From NCBI RefSeq assembly GCF_000346465.2, contig NC_034009.1:3673803-3737802 (forward strand): DNA of 64,000 nucleotides. The letters run 5' to 3'. Both the position numbers and the translations under genes were made by a program. Positions 13,170 through 23,927 of the stretch are shown in pieces; within the stretch, counting starts at the first letter, position 1; each line of letters begins with the position of its first letter. The notes below the pieces were generated by a model. The model was not told the origin of the DNA, did not search any database, and saw only the letters and a list, made by a program, of their open reading frames with translations. The stretch comes from Prunus persica (taxonomy: Eukaryota; Streptophyta; Magnoliopsida; Rosales; Rosaceae).

Positions 13170-13548
13170 GAACATCTCCAATCGATATGTCAAATTGTCA
13201 TAAGGACATGAAATAACAAAAATTGAATGTTAAAATTGCTCAAACCGAGTAGTCAAATCCTATATGAATTTGAAGGCTGGATGAAGTATGTCAAAAATAA
13301 CATATCAAAAAGCTTGATGTCAAATATTATTTTAATATTTTTTTAGTCATGTACCCCACTATCATTTACTTTCTTTTAAAACTTTATGCATCATATGAGT
13401 CCCATCTGTTTTTTAAAATTTAATAAAATAATATGATATTTGACAAAGGGTGGAGTTAAATTTTTTTCAAAGCATCAAATGACCAAATAAGCCATCAAAT
13501 TCAAATTTAACATTTTGCATTTGACATCTCCGTTGGAGATGCTTTTAG
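13170..13548. mobile_element. MITE with CATCTCCAA-type inverted ends
   Basis: The left end reads AACATCTCCAATCGATATGTCAAA. The reverse complement of the right end reads AAGCATCTCCAACGGAGATGTCAAA. It directly abuts the preceding MITE and its interior is AT-rich without coding potential. Superfamily is not certain, since the flanking TTAG on both sides is too short to be decisive. Confidence 0.6.
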
Positions 13549-13933
13549 TTCTAACACAAATTGAATCCTCAAATTGAAAAATTCCAAAAAAAAAGGTTCT
13601 ATGGGGCATGATCTAGAAAATCCATCCATTCCAATTGGAGTTTATTAACTTGATTTTTATTATTGGTTTTTATATTGGTTTTTGTTTTTATCATATTCCT
13701 AACTCATTACTCCACATTCTCACGTCATTAGAACTAACTTGGGTAAACTCAATTTGATCTTTAACTTTATAAATGAGATGTTAGTTAGATTTACCTAAGT
13801 TTTTGTGCACTCCGAAGTGGTCTTGGAAAGTATAAGGTTTCGTCTCTCTTTCCCCTCCATGAAAAAAAGCATTGGTCTTTACTTTCATACTAAACACGTA
13901 AAGATGAGTTGATTATTTGTTGTCCCCTAGACA

Positions 13934-13972
<39 letters not shown>

Positions 13973-15187
13973 GGGTCGGTAAATAGGCTTTACAATTTTT
14001 TAGCTGTAAGTTCTAATTTTACGTTTACCAATTCCATCCTCCATATTCCATCATTGTGGCCGTTTGACTCTCGTGGTGTTGACCAATTGTAGCTTTCTTT
14101 CACCAATTATATTGTTCCCATCTTTTAGGTTCATTCGACTCGAAGAGGAGGATGAACAGGAGACACACAAGAGAGACAAGGAAGAAAGAGTTTGAGAAGA
14201 AAGGGAGGGAGGCTCGAGGACACATAATTTCATACAAAATTTGCAGGTATGATACTTTGAATTACTTAATAGTTTTCTACTACAACACACTCATAAATTA
14301 TGTTTTTTTTTTGTGGGTCAATACTCATAAATTATGTTAACTAAAAAGAATGTTTAACATATTACTGACAGGATTTATCATTCACCATGGATTCTCAAAG
14401 TTTCTTATTTCTTTTTGACTTCTGTCTTAATTCATGTTAAAGTAATCAAGTTATTGTACGTGATAATAACACTAAACGACATGTTATACTCTAGGTGTTA
14501 TATCATATAATGGAATGATTTGAGGAAATTAGTAACACCATACCACATCGAATTCAGTTACATCAAAACATTACTCATATCACGATCATGCACATTAACT
14601 TCTCGTCAAATTCTACTCGAAGTGACATTAGCCAAAAAAAGAAAATCTACATAATTGCAAAACCTAACTTGGTATTTTTATTTATTTTAAATAAGACCTA
14701 AATTGGTATAAATAATGAGCAGGTGACTATTTTTACATAAGAAAACAACAACTTGATAGAGGAGGGGCATTGAAGAAGAGTTTGAGAATCAAGAGAGGGG
14801 GAGGCTCAAGGAGATTTTCATAAAAAATTTACAGGTATAATTATTCTTGACTGATTTTTTGTTCATCATCTATTTTAATTTTTTTTTTCCAATTAATTTG
14901 AAAGTTTTTATTTATTTATAGAAAAATGAAATCTTACAACCGAAACCACGCGGCTAGGCAGGCCAACTAAATCAAAGTAAATCCATTTAGAAGTTGAACC
15001 GATGTTGGAAGGAAAAGAAAACTAGAAAATTACAATTAAAGAGTCGGCGATAAATCTTACAAAAACATAAGAAGGAAACGACATGTCGTCGCCAGTGGCA
15101 AGACAAAAGGCGAGCTCCCCTGCCGAGAACCAAAACGTGAGGCGCTCCATAGCCATAGCTTCCGCGAGAGAGAGAAGGTTTGGAGCC
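13549..15187. other. Intergenic region upstream of SMAP1 with two exon-like repeats
   Basis: No real coding region is seen up to the SMAP1 start. An AT dinucleotide run occupies about 13936-13969. Two similar blocks of about 85 bases, near 14165-14250 and 14765-14845, share AAGAGTTTGAGAA, then GGGAGGCTC, then a CAGGTAT junction that looks like an exon end with a splice donor. They may be remnants of a duplicated leader exon. Confidence 0.45.
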
Positions 15188-15373
15188 ATGAGGCCGACTC
15201 CGATGGACTTCTTCGGCGACATGGACGACCAGGGCTCCACCATGGCCATGGACGTTGACGACGTTGACACACTCGAGAGCTTTGCCGACGGCGTCATCGG
15301 CGAGAACAAGCTGGCCGACGCTGACTTCTTCAATTCCTTCGAGGACGATTTCGACGACACCGACATCAACTGA
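15188..15373 (+). CDS. SMAP1: SMAP1-type small acidic protein
   Basis: A single exon encodes 61 residues, ending in the diagnostic Phe/Asp-rich tail (DADFFNSFEDDFDDTDIN) after a conserved MDDQGSTMAMDVDD block. This matches the plant small acidic protein 1 family of about 60 residues. In Arabidopsis that protein is needed for part of the auxin/2,4-D response and associates with the COP9 signalosome. I chose the ATG at 15188 because the encoded protein then has the usual family length. An upstream in-frame ATG at 15083 would add 35 residues rich in Ser, Ala and Arg. The coding region is clearly more GC-rich than its surroundings, as expected for an expressed gene. Confidence 0.88.
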   Translation: MRPTPMDFFGDMDDQGSTMAMDVDDVDTLESFADGVIGENKLADADFFNSFEDDFDDTDIN

Positions 15374-17379
15374 ACCAACCGCAGCTTCTTCTCCATCGAA
15401 CCCATGTAATGATTTGCTTCGATTTGCTCTGTTTTCTAGGGTTTCGGCTAGGATGAAGTTTCTTCTTTAATTAGCCAAATTGGTTATATATAGATATGGA
15501 TTTTAGTTTGTGTTTATGCTATATGTGATTGCTGTGTGAATGATGGATGGTGTTCGTTCTGTTTGGTTGGCGTTTTTAAGCTCTGCGTGGTTTCTGTTCC
15601 AAATCAGAAAGTAATTGGTTTCTTATGTGTGTTAATGGGATTATGTTTTTGGGGCTTTTGCAAATGGTGTGTAGTGTTAGCTGTTTTGGGTTGTCTAGAA
15701 GAGTGAGGAAAGGCAAAAGAGAAGTGGGTATGTGAAGGTTTTGTTGAGTCAATGGTAATGATTCAGTGATGAACAACGTTTGAGAATTTTTGTTTCCATG
15801 CTAATTCTGGCTTTGTATGCAGTAACCATGTGGAATTATGGTTCTGCTTTGCAACTTTGGCATATCTATATGCTGTATGCATTTGGTCTATGCTGTTCAG
15901 TCTCTTGCATATTTTGCATTTGATTATAGGTTTGTCTGTATTATATGTCATGACTCAGTGTCTGTGCATTCACGGTGGTTATGCCATTTAGTCTAATTAC
16001 TTCTTGTCATTCCTTATTTCTTAGGTGCTCTTTTGATTTCTCGGTGCTCCATGTGCATCGAGCTCTAGGTGCTTATGAATTGAGGTTGAAACCTCAAACC
16101 ATTGTTAGTCTTGCTTATAGTTTTCTCTTTTGCAGAGGTGTCTATATGAAAGTTTAAAATGATTGGTTAGTGGGGTACTCTTAGTTGTTTGGCGGTCTAT
16201 ATTACACCTTATGTGCTCGAGTTATGGTGATCTGTGGTGCACCTTAGGTCCTCAAGTTATGGCGATCTGGGACACGCCACAGGTTGCTTGAGTTATGTTT
16301 TGGAGTACACTATAGGTGCTTGAGTTAGGGTCCCCTCTTTTATAGCTGCCGGGGGGGTTGGGGGGAAGGGTTGTATCATAGAGAATCTAGCAGTTTATAC
16401 TTTCGTGTGACTGCAAACTGTGGAGCTACACAAGATTGATTCAAGATATAATAGGAATCCTGAAAGCTTGTGTCGCACTTTGAATTGCTATAGCTGAGGA
16501 AGCGAAATCCCACGACTGAGTCTGCTGCTTTCGACTTGGTATGGCCATGTTGGGTTTGTCTAAAATTTTTATTCATATGCCAGAGCTTTTGCATTTAGCA
16601 TGCTAGATAGGTAATAAGTAACCTTCTAGGTTGGCTTAAGAGTGCATGGCAACCAGTTTGGGTCAATTGGGAAGCCTTCTTGATGAAGTTTAATTGGATG
16701 GGTTCCGGCCGTCACATTTAACCGAATTGTATTCGTCCTTATATTAATATAAACCAAATCAACTAGTGACCCAAAAAAAAAAAACCCAATCAACTCGCAA
16801 ATCAATTCGAAGAAAGAAAACAGAAAAAAATATTTTTTTTTGGTGTACAAGAAGAGAGTTCATTTTTCGTTAGACATGCAATACTGCAATGATGGTTCTT
16901 CTATTGAAGTAAATCATCTATGGACCCTAAGAGGTAGCATTCACCTCTGTACGGTTGCACCCGAAGTCTTGTGTTTAAATCCCCATTCTTAAATATTGCT
17001 TGTATTAAACAATAAAAAAAAAGGAATATACACCAATTAAACCCTTATACAAGATTGATTACAAACGATGCCTGTGGCTCTGGATAGTATGACAAAGTTG
17101 GGTTTCAAAATGTAGAAGATGCAATTTATGATCAAGGACAAGAAGGAAACAGAGACTAGGAATAGTAAGTTTACAGGAAGAAATGTTGAGAAACAAACAC
17201 ATATGGAAACAAGGGAGTTTAGATAGAACAAACCAAACCACAAGGTTTTCTAAACTACTCGAAGAAAGCATATTATAACATGAGCACAAAGTTAACAAAA
17301 TAAAGCCAAACTGTTATATGTTAACTAGCAATAAAGATTAATTAACAATAGTCACCCCAAGTTCCTAGACCTAACTAGC
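15374..17379. other. SMAP1 downstream region, partly duplicated elsewhere in the window
   Basis: Contains the SMAP1 3' UTR and about 700 bases (15600-16330) that recur in shortened form at 23385-23690. No coding sequence is credible. A G-rich run at 16351-16370 (G7, TT, G6, AA, G3) could form a G-quadruplex. The 3' flank of F-box copy A starts near 17250 and shares ATGAGCACAAAGTTAA with the other F-box copies. Confidence 0.6.
16203..16328. repeat. Imperfect tandem repeat of about 35 bases
   Basis: Three and a half units, each with a GTGCTCGAGTTATGGTGATCT-like core followed by a TGCACC(T/G)TAG-like end, lie in the SMAP1 downstream region. A one- to two-unit version survives in the duplicate at about 23627-23680. 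Confidence 0.7.
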
Positions 17380-18576
17380 CTAGCTAGCCACAATGCTAAA
17401 AAGACTAGGTTCAAGCCAGTAAACTTGTTTTTCAAGCCCTGTTAATCCAAGATCATCACTGACTCTTTTTATGTTTTTCCCTCTCAAATTATACACACAT
17501 AAAAAACAGGTGTCATCAGATGGTGCATAGGTGAAGTAGATTGAGTTCTCATGATCACATTCCTGGGGTGTGACGAATATGGACTGATTCGAACCCAAAA
17601 CCAATGCCTGGTTGCCAAAGGATTCCACCTTTGTCCATCCAGATGTACATGTACCATCCCGATTATTATATTCGAGCTTATAAACAACGAATCGAACCTG
17701 GGGGATGGGCAAAGAACTGATCCTCTGAACCAAGAACAGATCACTTGCCCCAGTTTTGGCTATGCAGGGCTTTGGGAACCAATTATTTAGTTTTAGTTAC
17801 AAGGGCGCACCAGCTGGGATAATTTCCAACTTTTTTATGGGAATCAAGGAATTGGTGAAATCCCAGACTTCAACGCTGCAATCTACGTTTAAGGCATAGA
17901 AGCCATTGCGATCGCTCGTAACATCAACATACGCTTTCTGCCCGGCAAGCTTTGTCCACTTGTTATCTGCAGGCGTGCAGAAAGCAAGACAGTTACACCC
18001 ATCTTTGGAACCGTGGTAATTGTACATTAGCAAGACCCCAATGCTTTTTTTGTTGCCGCAGGTTGGTTGCAAAGAGACAGCAACCTTGAGCATCCTTTGT
18101 CGCCAATGTCTCCCAGACTTCTGGAGTACTGGATCAATGCTATACAGAAGAGTATCAAGTGGTGGGAGCAGAAGCTGGATCCCTACAGATACGGGATTTA
18201 AGAGCAGCAGTTGTTTCTTGTTGCTCAAGAAAAGCAGCCAGCCGTGAGAGGATCCAATGCAAATACTATCTCCATGGCAGAACTGTTTAGGCATGTTGTA
18301 AAACTTGCCTTCAAGACTGTAAAAACCAGCACCATCTTTGCCCTCGTCTTGAAAAGCAAGGAGCAGCGGCGGCTCTGGTAAGCAAGTGAAGGACGGCGAT
18401 GAGCGCGAGATGTATTTGATGGCCTTAAGCCATGGACGACAAACTGCTTCGAGCCGCAGTATGTTTCCTGGGGACAGTTTTGATAAGATCAGTTGAAAAG
18501 GGTCAATTGGAAGTTCGGACCAACTTGTTCTGCTATGTTTTGTTTTTTGGGAAAGAATGGCTGTTTTGTCGGCCAT
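17380..18576 (-). pseudogene. F-box/DUF295 protein, copy A, with one premature stop
   Basis: The frame starts at ATG 18574-18576 and runs 259 codons to TAA at 17797-17799. It then continues in the same frame for 138 more codons to TAG at 17380. The N terminus is an F-box (WSELPIDPFQLILSKLSPGN, with a conserved LEAVCRPW). It is followed by a DUF295/KIB1-like beta-propeller region (GSSHGWLLFLSNK, LLNPVS). F-box proteins act as substrate receptors of SCF ubiquitin ligases. At the stop, copy B has GAA, so one G-to-T change explains it. Without the stop the protein would be about 398 residues, close to intact copy C (419). It may be a recent pseudogene, or may make a shortened protein lacking the last third. 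Confidence 0.85.
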
Positions 18577-18782
18577 TGATGTGTGACCTTGATCAGACGC
18601 TGAACCAATATTTTGGAGATTCTGAGAAAAGAGAACCCTAGCGAGAAGAGAATAACGAAAACTCACTAATAAAGGGTCTGACAAAAAATAAAACGAGTTA
18701 TTTATACTAGCCCCTTGGCACATGCTCTGCATGTGTGAATTGGTTTTCTTTTTTCTTTTATATTTTATTTTTAGAATTAAGA

Positions 18783-19275
18783 AAAGATAATATCTATATA
18801 TATAAAGCAAAAGGCAGAGAATGGTGAAACATTCAAAATACCAGAAAATATCCTTGGTTAATGCAAACATTAAGAACTAAACTTACTAATTAAATGAGGA
18901 TAATATGGTAAATTCACACTTTTTCATATTTAAAAAAATTAAAAGAAAAAGAAAAAGCAGATAATAGATCCTATTTTTATGGAACATAACTACCCATTAT
19001 CTTTTTTAATTCTAAAATAAATTTACTTATTTTTTAAAAAAAACCTCTCACAAGTGCGGAAGCACGTGCAGAGAGGCTAGTAGATAGTTATGTTCCATAA
19101 AACAGGACTTATTATCTGATTTTGTTTTTAATTTTAATATGAAAAAAATGTGAATTTACCATATTATACTCATTTAATTAATAATTTTAATTCTTAATGT
19201 TTGAATTAACTAATGGCATTTTTTTTGGTTTTTGAATGTTTCACCACTCTCTGCCTTTTGCTTTATATATATATA
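18783..19275. mobile_element. Helitron-like elements in inverted arrangement
   Basis: The left part begins TCTATATATATAAAGCAAAAGG. It ends with a GTGC-GGAA-GCAC hairpin 11 bases before CTAG near 19079, which are the expected 5' TC and 3' hairpin-CTAG features of a small Helitron. Immediately after CTAG a second, truncated copy runs in the opposite direction and ends at 19275 with the reverse complement of the same 5' end. The unit sits just upstream of F-box copy A. Confidence 0.65.
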
Positions 19276-19339
19276 GATTAACACCCCTCAGTTTCTTCGA
19301 GTTTTTACAAAACCAAGGTTTTAAAAATTACTCAAACAC

Positions 19340-19795
19340 TCTCTAAGGTCTTTGTCATGTTTACTAATCCATAATCAAATTAGGAGGAATTGAATGAGGA
19401 TAAATTGAATTGATGAGGAGTTGGATTGAGGAGAATTAGATTCCGGATTCCTATTGAAGTTGTTTACTAAATCATATGGAATTGAGGTAGGAGTGGTGCT
19501 AATTGCTAAAATGTTCTCGTTGTTGGGGTAAAGTAGATGACAAATTTTAAAATTTTAAAATTGTGTGAGGATATAATGGGTAAAAAAAGATGAATTCCTA
19601 ATGAGTTAGTTCTCCAGAAATTAGAATACCACATCGATCCCACCCAAGAATTTGAATTCCTCCAAAAAATCAGGAATTCAATTCCTAATTTTGTGTGGAC
19701 CCTACTTACTTTTTAATTCATTGATGTGAAGTAAACACATGAATTCTCAATAATTGGAATTCAATTCCTGATTAGTAAAAATTGCTTTCACAAAA
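19340..19795. mobile_element. Possible MITE with TTTACTAATC-type ends
   Basis: TGTTTACTAATCCATAATC near 19358 is matched in reverse complement by the sequence ending GATTAGTAAAAATTGC near 19787. Between them are many GGAATT/AATTCC repeats. No target duplication could be fixed, so the boundaries and class are uncertain. Confidence 0.35.
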
Positions 19796-19988
19796 CCCCT
19801 TTTTCTTAAAATTCCTTCACAAAAATTGTTGATTTCATAAAAAGAAATATCAAAATGACAAATCTGCCCTTACATAACATGAGCACAAAGTTAAGTATAC
19901 ATAACATGAGCACAAAGTAACAAAATAAAGCCAAACTGTAATACGTTAACTAACAATAATCACCATAGTCCCTAACTAGCCTAGCCAG

Positions 19989-21089
19989 CTACAGTGCTAA
20001 AGGACCAGGTTCAAACCAGTAAACTGGCTGTTCAAGCCCCGTAAATCCAAGATCACAGGCTTTTGCAATTTCTTTCCCTTTCAAATTGTACACACTTAAA
20101 AGCAGCTGTCAGAAGATGGTGCATAGGTGAAGTAAATTGAGTTCTCATGATCAAATTCCTGCGGTGAGATTAATATGGACTGATTCAATCCCAAAACCAA
20201 TGGATAGTTGCCAATGGATTCTACCTTTGTCCATCCATATGCACATGTTCCATCCCAATTATTATATTCGAGCTTATAAACATCGAATCGAACCACTTTG
20301 GGGTTCAAAGAATTGACCCTCTGAATCAAGAACAGATCACTTGCCCCACTTTTGGCTATGCCGGGTATTCGGAACCAAGAATGTCCTTTTAGTTCCCAGG
20401 GCACACCAGCTGCTGGGATAATAATTTCTGACTTTTTTTTATGGGAATTAAGGAATTGGTGAATTCCCAGACTTCAACGCTGTAATCTGCGTTTAAGGCA
20501 TAGAAGCAATTGCCATCGCTCGTAACATCTAGGTACCGTTTCTGGCCGTCAAGCTTTGTCCAATTGTCATCTGCAGGCGTGCAGAAAGCAAGACAGTTAC
20601 ATCCATCTTTGTAATTGTAAATTAGCAAGACCCCAATGTTGTTTTTGTTGCCGCAGGTTGGTCGACAAGACAGAGCAACCTTGGGCATCCTTCGTTGCCA
20701 AAGTCTCCCAGACTTCCGGAGAATAATTTCTGGATCAATGCTATACAGAAAAGTATTGAGTGGGGGGAGCAGAAGCTGGATCCCTGCAGATACGGGATTT
20801 AAGAGCAGCAGTTGTTTCTTGTGGCTCAAGAAAAGCAGCCATCCGTGAGAGGACCCAATGCAAATACCATCTCCATGTCATAAATGTTTAGGCATGTCGT
20901 AAAACTTGCCTTCAAGACTGTAAAAACCAGACTGGCTAACACCATCTTCGTCCTTGTCTTGAAAAACAAGGAGCCGCGGCGGCTCTGGTAAGCAAGTGAA
21001 GGACGGCGATGACTGTGAGATGCATTTGATGGCCTTAAGCCATGGAAGACAAACTGCTTCAAGCCGCAGTATGTTTCCTGGGGACAGTT
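19989..21089 (-). pseudogene. F-box/DUF295 protein, copy B, broken
   Basis: Clearly homologous to copies A and C along the propeller region (GSSHGWLLFLSHK, LLNPVSAGIQ, FCTPADDNWTKLDGQ). It has a TGA near 20879, a frameshift in an A/T run near 20432, and another one-base loss near 20095. The F-box end is missing because a Copia LTR begins at 21090, right after the GGGACAGTTT that precedes TGATAAGATCAG in copy A. The F-box half is not found on the far side of the Copia element. It cannot make a normal product. Confidence 0.88.
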
Positions 21090-23342
21090 TGTTGATGTGT
21101 AAAACCCTTAAGCTGAATGCCTTGGAGCCAAAGTTACAAAGTCTGTCTATGTTTCAGTCTATAAGCTTTATTTTTTTCCTTAATGTAATTTGAGCCATTG
21201 GATCATAGTCCAAGTGGTCTCTTAGCTAGCCTAGGATTTAAGTATCAGATCATGACAAGTGGGATCATCTCATAGGATGATGGAATCAAAGGCTAGGATT
21301 GAATAACTTTTGTAAATCAGTTAGAGAATTAGATTCTTCTCTCACACACACACTTACATACATGTAGAGTGTAATACGAATTCATCTATCTACAAGTTTC
21401 TAAGAGAGCAACGTTCTCTCCCTCATACATTCTTTGTGATCTCTTTCTTCTTCCCAAAAATATACAAACTGCTAAAAACAATGTACTCTAACATGGCCTC
21501 AGAGCCAGGTTTGATCACTTGAGCTGGGCGTGAATCTGTGAACAGGGAGGAGGAATTGATTTGAGCTGGTTCTGAGCTTCTTTCGACGATTGCAGCTGAG
21601 ATTTCTTGAATCCAATGTCTCACATGACAGGATCTAGCACTTCTGAGCTTCGCACACCAGTGTTCAATGGATAAAACTATGAGTTATGGAACATTCGGAT
21701 GAAAACAATACTGAAATCTCATGGACTGTGGGATCTGGTTGAACATGGCTGCAATGGTTTAGATTCAAATAAGGAAAAGGAGATAGAAGAGACTAAGGTT
21801 GTTGAGAAGTCTACAATGGCTGAGCTTCTGATGAAGGACGCTCGTGCACTTGGATTGATCCAAAGTGCTGTCTCAAATCAACTCTTCCCCAGAATTGTGA
21901 ATGAGGAGACCTCAAAGGGAGCTTGGGATATTCTGAAGCTGGAATTCAGAGGAGACAAACATGTACGAAATGTAAAACTGCAAGGATTGCGTAGAGAGTT
22001 TGAATATACTCGCATGAAAGACAGTGAATCCCTATCTATATATCTTGCTAGATTGTTTGATATCTTGAATCACATGAAGAGTTATGGTGAGGAACTATCT
22101 AGGGAGAGAGTAGTGCAGAAATTGCTGTTTAGTTTGCCAAAATCCTATGATCCTATTTGTTCTGTGATTGAGCATTCTAAGGATCTAGAAACTCTAGAAG
22201 TGCAAGAGGTGGTTGCCTCCTTGAAGAGCTTTGAGCTCAGATTGGATCGCCATACTGAAAATTCTACAGAAAAGGCCTTTGCTAGCCTGAATATTGAGGA
22301 GAAGAATCCTAAGAGTGGCAGTTTTTCTGGAGACCAAAAATCTCAGAAAAACTGGAAGTCAAGTGATGGTAACAAAATAGCCTGTAAACATTGTGATAAG
22401 CTGCATTATGGCAAGTGCTGGTTTGAAGGCAAACCTAAATGCCATGGATGTGGAAAATTTGGGCATATGATCCGAGAGTGCAATGGAAATAAAAATGCAC
22501 ATAAGGTGAACTATGCAAATCAGGTGGAGGAAACAGGAACTTTGTTCTATATGTGCAATGCTGCAACAGGTGTGAAAAAGAATCACTCATGGTATATTGA
22601 TAGTGGTTGTAGTAACCACATGACAGGAGATGAGGGACTCTTAGTGGATATTCAAAGGAATTTGACTTCTAAAGTCAAGATGGGGACTGGAGAGGTAGTT
22701 CCAGTGGCAGGAAAAGGAACTCTTGTGATAAAAACCAAGCTGGGGAAGAAGCACATTCAAGAAGTAATGCTTGTACCTGGTCTGGAACAAAATCTACTCA
22801 GTGTTGGGCAAATGATGGAGCATGGTTATTATCTTGTGTTTGGAGGGAATATGGTGAATGTTTATGATGATCAGTCACTAGGAAATCTGATTGTGAGGGT
22901 TCAAATGACCAACAACAGATGTTTTCCACTTACAATGATGCCTGCAAGTGAGTTGGCTTTAAGAGCAAGTGTTTCTCACTGCCTGCAGACATGACACAAG
23001 AGGTTAGGACACTTAAGTGAGAGAAGCATAAAACTGCTTGAGAATCAGGGCATGGTTCATGGCCTACCTCATTTGGAGCAAGTCTCAGTGGTTTGTGAAG
23101 GTTGCATGCTAGGAAAGCAACACAGAGATTCCTTCCCCTTGGAGTCTACTTGGAGAGCATCATACCCTTTGGAATTGGTTCCCACAGATATCTGTGGACC
23201 AATGAAAACAGACTCAATCTCAGGAAATAAATACTTCCTGCTATTCACTGATGACTGCACTAGAATGTCATGGGTGTACTTTATTAGAAACAAGTCAAGT
23301 GCATTGGAGTGTTTTAGAAAATTCAAAGCCAAGTGGGTATAA
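21090..23342 (+). mobile_element. Truncated Copia retrotransposon (5' LTR, gag, protease, start of integrase)
   Basis: The 5' LTR spans about 21090-21493 (TG...CA) and is followed by TGGCCTCAGAGCC, a variant of the usual tRNA-Met primer site. The polyprotein frame starts near 21615 and has an in-frame TAA within the G(E)NYELW motif. It then shows a UBN2-type gag, a CCHC zinc knuckle (CHGCGKFGHMIREC) and the protease motif DSGCSNHMTG. After a TGA near 22992 come the GAG-pre-integrase HKRLGHLS motif and the start of the integrase core. It stops abruptly at about 23342, with no reverse transcriptase, RNase H or 3' LTR. It is a dead copy. Confidence 0.93.
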
Positions 23343-23384
23343 GAAAATTCGAACCAGCTACCTAAGGATGCGTGGTTTCTGATA

Positions 23385-23690
23385 AACTAGTTCAAATCAT
23401 AAAGTAATTGGTCGCTTATGTGCGTTAATGGGATTTTCCCTCTTTATATTTCATTGTTTATCTTCGCAATAATTGGGGCTTTTGCAGAGCGAGGAAAAGT
23501 AAAAGATAAGTGGGTTTGTGAAGGTTTTGTTGAGTCAATGGTAATGATTCAATGTGCACAACATTTGATATCTTTTGTTTCCATGCAAGTTCTTGCTTTG
23601 TATGCAGTAACCAGGCGTCTGTGCATTCCTGGTGATCCAGTTATGGTAGTCTGGGGTGCACCGTAGGTGCTCGATTTTTGTAGGTTTAAC
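23385..23690. repeat. Duplicate of the SMAP1 downstream region
   Basis: Shares GTAATTGG, ATGTG(T/C)GTTAATGGGATT, GTGAAGGTTTTGTTGAGTCA and TTGCTTTGTATGCAGTAACC, in order, with 15605-16330. As at the first site, it is followed by an F-box gene on the minus strand. The pair therefore marks a segmental duplication of downstream region plus F-box gene. Confidence 0.85.
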
Positions 23691-23927
23691 ATGTACAAGA
23701 TAAGGCAATATGATCAAAGACAAGAAGGAAGAGGACACTAGGAAAATAAGTTTACAGGAAGAAATGTTTAGAAATAAATACATATTGAAACAAGGGAGAT
23801 CAATTCCAATAACATGAGCACAAAGTTAAAAAATAAATAAATAAATAAATCCAAATTATATGTTAAGCTTCCACAAAATATAATGTTTAAAGATTAAATA
23901 ACAATAATCACCCTAGTCACAAGCTAG

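Noticed and set aside
17797..18870. A longer start for F-box copy A, adding about 98 residues
   Set aside because: The added part is hydrophobic and Lys-rich, overlaps the Helitron end and is absent from copies B and C. The ATG at 18576 gives the family-like N terminus.
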